Assembly: GCF_900103955.1 (NCBI RefSeq)
Contig: NZ_FNIL01000001.1
Span: forward strand, 186,001-250,000
Length of the DNA: 64,000 bases
Direction: 5' to 3'
Source: Alkalicoccus daliensis
GTDB taxonomy: Bacteria > Bacillota > Bacilli > Bacillales > Salisediminibacteriaceae
Made by a program: the position numbers and the translations under genes. The notes under the pieces are model-generated. The model was not told where the DNA came from, ran no database searches, and saw only the letters and a program-made list of their open reading frames with translations. Shown piece by piece: positions 24,242-30,934 of the stretch (within the stretch, counting starts at the first letter, position 1; each line of letters starts with the position of its first letter).

Positions 24242-25297
24242 ATGGAAAATCAAGAGACGAATTCTCCTGGGAAATTTTCCTGGGTAAAATGGGTTATACT
24301 TTTTGCAGTGCTGATTGCTGTAAATTTTGTTCAACTTCCGTATTATTTTTCAGTACCTGGGGACGCACAGGTATTAACAGAAGTTATAGAAGTAGAAGAA
24401 GGGTACGATTATGAAGGGAGCTTCGCTTTGACAACCATTAGAATGGGTCAGGCGAACCCTGTAAACTATGTTTGGTCTTTATTGAGTGATCGAAGAGAAT
24501 TAATGCATGAGGATCAAATCAGACCACCTGGTGAAACGGACGAAATGTATCAGCACCGTCAGATGATGCTGATGACTTCTTCACAGGAACAGGCAATTTT
24601 AGTAGCGTATGATGCCGCTGGCAAAGAAGCGGAATTTGAAGAGTATGGAGTACTTGTAACAGGTATAATCTCTGGTATGGATGCAGAAGGTAAACTTGAA
24701 GCTGGAGACTTGATTACTTCTATCAATGGTGAAGAAGTGACGGAAGTAAACAGCATGTTTGAATTACTTGAAGATGCTGAAATAGGAGATACCATCTCCG
24801 TAGGGTATATAAGAGATGAAGAGCCGGGGGAAGCGGAAATTGAAATGCAGGAATTTCCTGCTGAGCTCGGAGCTGAAGAAGGGGCAGGGGGGTTAGGAAT
24901 TTCAAATCCTGTCACTGACAGAGATTTAATTCGTGATCCTGAAGTAGAAATAAATACAGATCAGATTGGCGGTCCTTCCGCTGGACTGATGTTTGCTCTG
25001 GAAATTTATAATCAGCTGACAGAAAAGGATATTACCCATGGTCTTCATATTGCCGGAACTGGTTCAATAGATGAAGAAGGGAACGTTGGCAGAATCGGCG
25101 GAGTTAAACAAAAAGTGTATGCGTCTGATGAAGACGGTATGGATGTATTTTTTGTTCCTGTAGAAGAAGGTGCAGAGGATTCAAATTATATTATCGCATC
25201 AAATACTGCGCAAGAAATAGATACTGATATGGAAATAGTGCCGGTCGGACATTTTCAGGAAGCGCTGGATTATTTAAATTCACTTGAAGAAGAATAA
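24242..25297 (+). CDS. ylbL: YlbL, membrane-anchored PDZ-Lon-type S16 protease
   Basis: A 351-residue protein: one N-terminal membrane helix (about 15-31), an extracellular PDZ domain (about 130-205) and a C-terminal Lon-like S16 peptidase domain. The catalytic Ser246 lies in GGPSAGLMF, and the lysine of the dyad is in GGVKQK (289 or 291). B. subtilis YlbL cleaves the cell-division inhibitor YneA after DNA damage, and streptococcal SepM processes a signal peptide. ATG 24242 follows AGAGGTG at six bases; a GTG at 24233 is in frame. The expected upstream neighbours ylbJ and ylbK are absent. Confidence 0.9.
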   Translation: MENQETNSPGKFSWVKWVILFAVLIAVNFVQLPYYFSVPGDAQVLTEVIEVEEGYDYEGSFALTTIRMGQANPVNYVWSLLSDRRELMHEDQIRPPGETDEMYQHRQMMLMTSSQEQAILVAYDAAGKEAEFEEYGVLVTGIISGMDAEGKLEAGDLITSINGEEVTEVNSMFELLEDAEIGDTISVGYIRDEEPGEAEIEMQEFPAELGAEEGAGGLGISNPVTDRDLIRDPEVEINTDQIGGPSAGLMFALEIYNQLTEKDITHGLHIAGTGSIDEEGNVGRIGGVKQKVYASDEDGMDVFFVPVEEGAEDSNYIIASNTAQEIDTDMEIVPVGHFQEALDYLNSLEEE

Positions 25298-25307
25298 AAA
25301 AATGAGA

Positions 25308-25360
25308 GTAACCCCAGCTTCCTGAAACTTTTTCAAATTGGAGGCTGGGGTTACTTTATT
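25308..25360. terminator. Bidirectional terminator between ylbL and tmcAL
   Basis: 15-bp stem (25308-25322 with 25340-25354) around GTAACCCCAGC, T-rich on both sides. It touches the tmcAL stop codon. Confidence 0.9.
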
Positions 25361-26546
25361 CGATAATGATAGGATGTTCGTAATCAAACTTTCTGCTTTC
25401 AGCAGGCAGGATATGAGAATGAATATCTGCGGCTGAAGAAGAATATATATAGCTTGTACCTGCACTATCTTTAACTTTTGTAATGAGCGGTACAGACAAT
25501 TTTTTCTTTATTTTATTTAAATGTGTTCTGCCGCTATTGTTAATTCCCAACACTCTTATAAAATCAGGATCTTTCCAGGCAAGCTCACGTATAGTCTTTT
25601 TTTCACTGTTTGTAAGAATATGTACACAAAGTCTTTGCAGGCGTGTACGGGTATAGCGTTTCGTTTTAACTGCATCTATGAAAGAAGAGAAGGTGGGCAT
25701 ATATTTAAATCGAAGTAATCGATTTTCCAGACCCTCATCGCATTCATAAATTGTTTTTAAAGTGTCCGGCGTCATGGTGAGAAGTTTATATTGAAGAAAA
25801 GGATAATAGTTCTCCCACGTGTGAAACATACGATTATTTTTTTGATAATCTACAAGCAGCTGAAAAGTTTTTTCGGGAACAAAATTCTTGATGGAAGATA
25901 CGCCTGTGTCGCCAATAAGATTTCTTAATGAAGTGGCGCTTGCTATTTTAGCAGTATAATTAGGAAAATATTCATTATGCCCGGCACCGGTTCGCTGGAT
26001 GGTCGCGCTGTGAATTCCATGTTTTTCAGCTTCGATCGTGTAATGATAGCCTAAAATGTTATTTGGCTTGGACAAATCCACAGCCCCTGGTTCGTTATTA
26101 AGTTCGCTGAAAGCTTCTGAAAAACTACGGGGATAACTTTTTCCGGATGCAGAATGTTCTTTGATTTTGATATCTAATTTTGATTTATGCATACGCATCC
26201 AGTCCATCGTCGTATAAAAAGGCTGAATTTCACCAGCTTCACTCCCGAAGCAGATGTGGGTGGCACCCATCTCATGTAAAGAGGCTACCGCACCTTGTGC
26301 AAATATTTCTGCTTTTTGTACTGCATATTGATAAGGAAGTTCTATTACTAAATCAACTCCTTGAGCTAAAGCCATCTGGGTTCTTGTCCATTTATCGACA
26401 AGAGCCGGCTCTCCTCGCTGCAGAAAAGAACCGCTCATTACAGCAATAGTAATATCGGCTCCGCATTTTTTTATGGATTCATCCAAATGGAGTTTATGAC
26501 CATTATGAAAAGGGTTATATTCTACTATAAGTCCTAAAACTCTCAA
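25356..26546 (-). CDS. tmcAL: tRNA(Met) cytidine acetate ligase TmcAL (YlbM)
   Basis: A 396-residue nucleotidyltransferase-like enzyme that activates acetate with ATP and transfers it to the wobble cytidine of elongator tRNA(Met) to give ac4C34. The ATP-binding HNGH (14-17) follows GLIVEYNPF at the N-terminus, and further family blocks SGSFLQRGEPALVDKW and FGSEAG are intact. The TTG at 26546 is chosen because AAGGTG precedes it by seven bases and the sequence then begins like other family members. It is divergent from yceD-rpmF, as in B. subtilis. Confidence 0.93.
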   Translation of the reverse strand: MRVLGLIVEYNPFHNGHKLHLDESIKKCGADITIAVMSGSFLQRGEPALVDKWTRTQMALAQGVDLVIELPYQYAVQKAEIFAQGAVASLHEMGATHICFGSEAGEIQPFYTTMDWMRMHKSKLDIKIKEHSASGKSYPRSFSEAFSELNNEPGAVDLSKPNNILGYHYTIEAEKHGIHSATIQRTGAGHNEYFPNYTAKIASATSLRNLIGDTGVSSIKNFVPEKTFQLLVDYQKNNRMFHTWENYYPFLQYKLLTMTPDTLKTIYECDEGLENRLLRFKYMPTFSSFIDAVKTKRYTRTRLQRLCVHILTNSEKKTIRELAWKDPDFIRVLGINNSGRTHLNKIKKKLSVPLITKVKDSAGTSYIYSSSAADIHSHILPAESRKFDYEHPIIIE

Positions 26547-26668
26547 AAAAATCACCTTCTTTAAGTATGTGAAATCAGTATAGCATAAGATACTTGCATG
26601 AACGCTGAGAGTATGTTTACATGGAAAAAGTAAGAGAGGGAAGTCAGGAAGAATGTAAAGAGATTATC

Positions 26669-26697
26669 TTGACAATTGATTTTTACAGCGATATAAT
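26669..26697 (+). promoter_or_regulatory. Consensus sigma-A promoter for yceD-rpmF
   Basis: Perfect TTGACA (26669-26674), 17-bp spacer and perfect TATAAT (26692-26697), 29 bp before the yceD start. It is the strongest promoter match seen in the window and fits a ribosomal protein operon. Confidence 0.95.
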
Positions 26698-26725
26698 TAC
26701 ATTTGTTGTCTTGAGGTGAATATAA

Positions 26726-27244
26726 ATGAAATGGTCGATACAGCAGCTTCAATCGTTCAAAAACGATGGAGTGCTTTTGGATGAATCGGTCGATGTATCA
26801 GAGGTAAAACAAGTAGACCGTGAAATTCGTGATATCAGTACAGTAAAAGTAAAGGGAAGTGGTTCCATATCGAGAGATCTGGCAACCTTTCATCTTAAGA
26901 TCGAAGGTACAATGACTTTACCTTGTGCCCGGACCTTAAATGATGTTGAATTTCCTTTTGCTATAGATGCTATTGAAGCTTTCCAACTGTCAGAGGGGGC
27001 CACCTTTGACGAAGAGGATGAAGTTCACGAATTAACAAGTAACACGGTGGATTTATTACCTTTTGTACAAGAACGGATTCTATTAGAAAAACCGTTTCGA
27101 GTATTTAGTGAAAAAAGTGAAGGACCTGCTCCACATTCTGGAAACGGCTGGAAGATGCAGGCTGAAGATGCAGACGCCGACCAGAAGAAGCAAGTAGATC
27201 CAAGGCTGGCAAAACTGGAAAATTTATTTAAGAAAGATGAATAA
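26726..27244 (+). CDS. yceD: DUF177 family protein YceD/YlbN
   Basis: A 172-residue protein of the DUF177 (YceD) family, nearly always found just upstream of rpmF; in plants and bacteria it has been linked to 23S rRNA processing. The family segment [20 protein letters not shown] followed by [11 protein letters not shown] (with the usual Cys) is visible, and the C-terminus ends with the typical [18 protein letters not shown] precedes the ATG. It is co-transcribed with rpmF, 20 bp downstream. Confidence 0.9.
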   Translation: MKWSIQQLQSFKNDGVLLDESVDVSEVKQVDREIRDISTVKVKGSGSISRDLATFHLKIEGTMTLPCARTLNDVEFPFAIDAIEAFQLSEGATFDEEDEVHELTSNTVDLLPFVQERILLEKPFRVFSEKSEGPAPHSGNGWKMQAEDADADQKKQVDPRLAKLENLFKKDE

Positions 27245-27264
27245 TTTTCAAGGAGGTGGGACTA

Positions 27265-27438
27265 ATGGCAGTACCATTTAGAAAAACAAGTAAAACTCGT
27301 AAAAATAAGCGCCGGACTCACATTAAACTGCGAGTACCTGGTATGGTTGAATGTCCTGAATGTGGAGAAATGAAACTTTCTCACCGCGTATGTAAAGCAT
27401 GCGGCACTTATAAAGGACGAGACGTAGCAAGCAAATAA
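27265..27438 (+). CDS. rpmF: 50S ribosomal protein L32
   Basis: A 57-residue ribosomal protein of the large subunit. It starts [17 protein letters not shown] as usual. A zinc ribbon is complete (Cys30, Cys33, Cys43, Cys46), so this is the zinc-binding form. The ATG at 27265 is six bases after AAGGAGGTG; an in-frame upstream ATG has no support. A strong terminator ends the operon. Confidence 0.98.
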   Translation: MAVPFRKTSKTRKNKRRTHIKLRVPGMVECPECGEMKLSHRVCKACGTYKGRDVASK

Positions 27439-27447
27439 TTACGTTTT

Positions 27448-27480
27448 AACAGGAAGGGATCCTCCCTTCCTGTTTTTTTG
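27448..27480 (+). terminator. Terminator after rpmF
   Basis: 12-bp stem AACAGGAAGGGA / TCCCTTCCTGTT with a 3-nt loop, followed by seven Ts. Confidence 0.95.
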
Positions 27481-27580
27481 TTTTTCTCAAATATGCTTAA
27501 AATAAAATAAAGAAGTAATGTTTAGTCTCTCTTTTGATAAATTCTCCACTCAAGGTTTATAAAGAATTTTCTTAACTAAT

Positions 27581-27612
27581 AAAAAAGCAGCATTCACTAA
27601 TGAATGCTGCTT
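27581..27612 (-). terminator. Terminator after the KGG-repeat gene
   Basis: 12-bp stem AAGCAGCATTCA / TGAATGCTGCTT with a 4-nt loop. The minus strand continues with six Ts. Confidence 0.92.
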
Positions 27613-27644
27613 ACACTATACTTCTTCCGAAGCTGTTAAAATAA

Positions 27645-28055
27645 TTAAGAATCTTTACTGTTGTCTCCGCCGCTTGCTTTTCCGCCTTTTTCACCAATAT
27701 CTTCAAAGAATTCCTGATCATGATTTCGGGCAGTGGCTTCGCCGCCTTTGCGTCCTGCTTCTTCACGGGACATAGGACTATCAGTGTTCAAGCTGCCGCT
27801 TGCTTTTCCACCTTTTTCACCAATATCTTCAAAGAACTCCTGATCATGATTTCGGGCAGTGGCTTCGCCGCCTTTGCGTCCTGCTTCTTCGCGGGACATA
27901 GGACTATCAGTGTTCAAGCTGCCGCTTGCTTTTCCACCTTTTTCACCAATATCTTCAAAGAACTTTTTATCATGATTTTGAGAAGTAGCTTCGCCGCCTT
28001 TACGTCCCGCTTCCTCTCGTGACATTTTACGGTTAGATTGGTTGTTATTTACCAT
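27645..28055 (-). CDS. KGG-repeat general stress protein (GsiB-like)
   Basis: A 136-residue, very hydrophilic protein made of three 42-residue repeats with the core MSREEAGRKGGEA followed by FFEDIGEKGGKASG. Each repeat holds two KGG motifs of the stress-induced acidophilic repeat family (PF10685). B. subtilis GsiB, a sigma-B-controlled desiccation and salt stress protein, is built this way. The ATG at 28055 follows GGAGGTGG at six bases; the longer open frame upstream has no ribosome binding site. A possible sigma-B promoter lies upstream. The protein is probably disordered and protective. It occupies the ylbO (gerR) slot of B. subtilis. Confidence 0.85.
   Translation of the reverse strand: MVNNNQSNRKMSREEAGRKGGEATSQNHDKKFFEDIGEKGGKASGSLNTDSPMSREEAGRKGGEATARNHDQEFFEDIGEKGGKASGSLNTDSPMSREEAGRKGGEATARNHDQEFFEDIGEKGGKASGGDNSKDS
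27669..28024. repeat. 126-bp tandem repeat inside the KGG gene
   Basis: Three units begin at 27669, 27795 and 27921 with an exact 126-bp period. The first two differ at only about three positions, the third is more diverged and slightly shorter. The DNA itself has duplicated recently, not only the protein pattern. Confidence 0.95.
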
Positions 28056-28111
28056 ATGAATCCACCTCCAAAATTTAATTTTACTGATTACTGATCTTAC
28101 ATTAGTCAAAG

Positions 28112-28137
28112 ATTCCACAACTGCCACAGATTAAAAC
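28112..28137 (-). promoter_or_regulatory. Possible sigma-B promoter for the KGG-repeat gene
   Basis: On the minus strand GTTTTA (28132-28137) and TGGAAT (28112-28117) are 14 bp apart. Each matches five of six bases of the sigma-B consensus GTTTAA / GGGAAT. It lies about 57 bp before the start codon, which fits a stress-induced gene. Confidence 0.45.
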
Positions 28138-28263
28138 ATATTTTTTTACATTTGAAGCTTAGTACCCATGGAATTTACACCCTGCGCCTTTCGTTACCCG
28201 AATTAATGAGTGAATATGTTGTGTTGCTGTAACTGCTTGAACAAAGAAGAATCTAAAATAAAG

Positions 28264-28915
28264 GCTCTGTTAAAGGCTAGGGCTCTTACGCGTAAAAAGT
28301 GAATTTATTTTTATGGTTATTAATTTCCAATCGTTCTTATGCTCAAAAAGCCTTGAGTAAAGGTTTAAACAGTCAAAGTTAATTGGTTAAATGCAGGAAA
28401 TTTGTTAAATAAATCTTATTTTCACTAAGTTTGCGTAAGAGCCAAGGCTAGTGTGGATATAAAAAAGGTACGCCTAAGGCTTTTTTTTCTTCGCTTGCCG
28501 CGGAGAAATCCTTCAGCTATCCCTCTAAAATTAGCAGGGTTCCGCGCAGCCAATCCAAGTTAGACAAAGACCGTCTTTCTTGGATTAAGATTCCGGCTGG
28601 CTTCCCACCTGCTTTTCGAGTTCGTCAGCAGATCGAGACGAACCATCGATCTTCACGCTTTCTTTTTCCGCAGGCGTCTTGAAAAATCACCTTGTCTTCG
28701 TTTTTTATGGAGAAGAATGTATGAAAAAAACAATCCCTCTCTTTTGTTTTAAAAAGGAAAGAACGAAGCGAAAACCGGCGGACGCCTGTGGAAGAAGGAG
28801 ATCGGAAGATCCCGGAAGACGTTAGTCTGAGGAAGCTGGAGATCTCCTCCACGGCAAGCCTGCCGAGTTGCAGCGATGTCTTCTGTTATTATCAACACTG
28901 AACATTAACAGAGCA
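28264..28915 (+). repeat. Dispersed repeat family A, most complete copy (interrupted)
   Basis: Bounded by the inverted tips GCTCTGTTAA (28264-28273) and TTAACAGAGC (28906-28915). Without the insertion described separately it is about 480 bp. It aligns along its length with 44743-45193. Internal hairpins are shared by both copies: GTTCGTC/GACGAAC (28619-28642), and the long-range pair CTTTTTCCGCAGGCGTC (28662-28678) with GACGCCTGTGGAAGAAG (28781-28797). No reading frame is conserved. Similar intergenic elements are common in Bacillaceae genomes as far as I recall. Function unknown. Confidence 0.8.
28273..28451. mobile_element. 163-bp MITE-like insertion with 8-bp target duplication
   Basis: The element spans 28281-28443. 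Its ends are a perfect 11-bp inverted repeat, GGCTCTTACGC and GCGTAAGAGCC, extended imperfectly to about 23 bp (AGTGAA matches on both sides). It is flanked by the direct repeat AAGGCTAG (28273-28280 and 28444-28451). Removing it and one repeat restores a sequence that aligns with the uninterrupted family A copy at 44743. There is no coding capacity. The GGCTCTT tips and 8-bp duplication resemble ISL3-family elements, so mobilisation by an ISL3-type transposase elsewhere is a guess. Confidence 0.85.
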
Positions 28916-28920
28916 AAAAT

Positions 28921-28952
28921 ATAAAAAAACGTGATGCGGGAACATCACGTTT
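28921..28952 (-). terminator. Terminator after ylbP
   Basis: 10-bp stem AAACGTGATG / CATCACGTTT with a 6-nt loop. The minus strand continues with Ts. Confidence 0.88.
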
Positions 28953-29021
28953 AACGAAGTATACAAAAGAGCAGAAAAAAATTTAAGAAAGTTTTTCAAA
29001 TGAAGCTCCCTCGTAAATATG

Positions 29022-29495
29022 TTATTTTTGTTCCCCAACTCCACTAGGAAACCAAACATATGGGTTTTCACCACGGTCCCGGTTTTCATCATAAGTAATT
29101 GGTTCAAATCCCTGTTTTGTCCAAAAATCATCTGAACGCTGTCTTGCATTTGTTTTAACAGGCAATCCTTCAGCTTTTGCAAAATCGACCATAGCTTTAC
29201 CTATCCCTTTTCCTTGAAAGCCAGGTAGCACTTCCAGTTTCCAAAGTTCCAGATAATCCTGAGGTGGATCAAAATAACGGTCAAATTTTGCATCAATTTT
29301 ATAGAGACTCATTCTTCCTACAAGTTTATCTCCAAAATAAATTCCGTAAAAAGGAGATTCGCTGTCATTTTCGACAATATTATCCTGTAAATCTTCTTTC
29401 ATCGATAATTCCTGAACGCCATATTCTCTGAAATTCTCAAAATCCTCCAATGTTTTGAAATTAACTCTTAGTCTGACTACTTCATGCTTATCCAT
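29022..29495 (-). CDS. ylbP: GNAT-family N-acetyltransferase YlbP
   Basis: A 157-residue GNAT acetyltransferase. The acetyl-CoA loop is seen in LEVLPGFQGKGIGKAMVDFA (about residues 88-107), preceded by the strand YLELWKLEV. Its start MDKHEVVRLRVNFKTLEDF is typical of the YlbP family. GGAGGGA lies seven bases before the ATG at 29495. It is divergent from panE, as in the ylbP-ylbQ order of B. subtilis. Substrate unknown. Confidence 0.85.
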   Translation of the reverse strand: MDKHEVVRLRVNFKTLEDFENFREYGVQELSMKEDLQDNIVENDSESPFYGIYFGDKLVGRMSLYKIDAKFDRYFDPPQDYLELWKLEVLPGFQGKGIGKAMVDFAKAEGLPVKTNARQRSDDFWTKQGFEPITYDENRDRGENPYVWFPSGVGEQK

Positions 29496-29534
29496 GGACT
29501 GTCCCTCCAAATCTAGCTACAATTATTAATAATA

Positions 29535-29576
29535 AATTGTAAACGTTCTCTTTATTATATAGTAAAATTTACAATT
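29535..29576. promoter_or_regulatory. Inverted repeat in the ylbP-panE promoter region
   Basis: AATTGTAAA (29535-29543) and TTTACAATT (29568-29576) form a perfect 9-bp inverted repeat whose centres are 33 bp apart, about three helical turns. A TATAGT -10-like hexamer lies between them. It could be a bipartite operator between the divergent genes or chance in A+T-rich DNA. Confidence 0.35.
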
Positions 29577-29636
29577 AAGAAAGTAACTTTCTTGAAGATA
29601 GCCTGTGATAAGATGGGGGAAAAGGAGAATCAGCAG

Positions 29637-30494
29637 ATGAAAATTGGAATTGCAGGCGGAGGCGCCTTAGGACTGCTGTTTGCGAGTTATCTGATGGAGG
29701 GCGGACATAAAATCCATATCTGGACGCGGTCACCTAAGCAGGCAGAAGTTTTAAATGAAGAAGGAATTACCAGAGAAAATAACGTATATAACAATTTGAC
29801 AGCTTCTTCCACTTTATTTGAAGAGAATGTGGATGCTGTAATTATTGCAGTGAAACAATATGACCTTACGGAAGTTTTTGATACCGGGCTTCCAGACTGT
29901 CCAGTATTGTTTATTCAAAATGGGATGGGACACCAGGATAAAGCGAGAGAACAACATACAAACCCCCTTTTTGCAGTAGTGACTCATGGAGCCATGAAGA
30001 ATGCTCCTGCGCATGTAACTCATACTGGGCTTGGTGAAATAATTATGGGTGGGAGCTCAAAAGCAAATCCGTTAGCCCATGCAATGCTGGCTTTAAAAGA
30101 ACCTTTTTCCGCTCGCTGGACTGACGATATAATTATCGCTATGAAAAAAAAGTTGATTGTGAACGCCGTAGTAAATCCGTTGACTGTCATATATGAAGCT
30201 CAGAATAAAATTCTTCTTTCCAACAAAGAAGCGTGGGAACGTGCTCAGATTCTTTTTAAAGAGGCTGCGCTGGTACTGGATCTGCCACTGAGTGAATGGG
30301 AAAATGTTAATAAAGTAATAGAGAAAACGAGAGAAAATCGTTCATCTATGCTGGTAGACTTTTTAGAGCGCCGGCAGATGGAATTAGATTCAATAAACGG
30401 TTATATAGTAAAAGAGGCAGAAAGGAAAGGCCAAAAAGCCTCAGCACATGAAAATATTATGGAAGAAATATTAAGAAAGGAGAAAGATAGATGA
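29637..30494 (+). CDS. panE: 2-dehydropantoate 2-reductase
   Basis: A 285-residue NADPH-dependent ketopantoate reductase for pantothenate synthesis (B. subtilis YlbQ position). The Rossmann motif GIAGGGALGLLFASYL lies at residues 4-19. The catalytic lysine is in the segment KKKLIVNAVVNPLTV, and a second family block is VDFLERRQMELDSINGYIV. The ATG at 29637 is nine bases after AAAGGAG; 15 in-frame codons upstream lack support. The stop overlaps the DUF3397 start (ATGA). Bacteria often have paralogues, so the exact ketoacid is not certain. Confidence 0.85.
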   Translation: MKIGIAGGGALGLLFASYLMEGGHKIHIWTRSPKQAEVLNEEGITRENNVYNNLTASSTLFEENVDAVIIAVKQYDLTEVFDTGLPDCPVLFIQNGMGHQDKAREQHTNPLFAVVTHGAMKNAPAHVTHTGLGEIIMGGSSKANPLAHAMLALKEPFSARWTDDIIIAMKKKLIVNAVVNPLTVIYEAQNKILLSNKEAWERAQILFKEAALVLDLPLSEWENVNKVIEKTRENRSSMLVDFLERRQMELDSINGYIVKEAERKGQKASAHENIMEEILRKEKDR

Positions 30495-30862
30495 CAGATA
30501 TAGCTGCAGCGATAATAGCTACAACTGTAACTATTCCGCCGCTGGTACTTATCATTATTTTTATGGTTTTTAAAAAGTCAGGGAAAAGTTCCTCGAAAGC
30601 TGTAAGAATGGCAGCAGATCTCACGATGCCTGTTTTTATGATTTCTGTGTATTTTATCGTTAATGAGGTGTGGGGGATAAATACAGGATGGTATATGATA
30701 TTAGGATTTATTATAACAGCTGCAGTTATAACAACTTTACATTGGAAAATTCGTGGAGATACAGCTATAACCATAATTTTAAAACAATCCTGGCGGTTTC
30801 ACTTTTTAGTTTACTTTATTTTGTACTTTATTGTTACTATAACTGGGTTAATCTACATATAA
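30491..30862 (+). CDS. DUF3397 membrane protein
   Basis: A 123-residue protein with four membrane helices. The DUF3397 pattern is clear: a helix ending at FMVFKK, then AVRMAADLTMPVFMISVYFIV, a central LHWKIRG loop, and a WRFHFLVYFILYFI final helix. It overlaps panE by four bases, with AAAGGAG inside the end of panE, so the two are co-translated. It lies before bshC as in many Bacillaceae. Function unknown. Confidence 0.8.
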   Translation: MTDIAAAIIATTVTIPPLVLIIIFMVFKKSGKSSSKAVRMAADLTMPVFMISVYFIVNEVWGINTGWYMILGFIITAAVITTLHWKIRGDTAITIILKQSWRFHFLVYFILYFIVTITGLIYI

Positions 30863-30871
30863 AGCATATTA

Positions 30872-30900
30872 TTGGTCTTGGGCAGTCAGTCTGCTATAAT
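30872..30900 (+). promoter_or_regulatory. Probable promoter for bshC
   Basis: TTGGTC (30872-30877), 17-bp spacer, perfect TATAAT (30895-30900) with an extended TGC just before it. It is 35 bp upstream of bshC. Confidence 0.65.
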
Positions 30901-30934
30901 TAACGAGACTTTGGGAAAGAAAGGTTGAACCGAC

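Noticed and set aside
27720-28022. 100-codon plus-strand frame opposite the KGG gene
   Set aside because: Shadow of the repeated gene; it repeats only because the DNA does.
27669-28024. CRISPR-like array
   Set aside because: The units are contiguous 126-bp coding repeats without spacers, and no cas genes are nearby.
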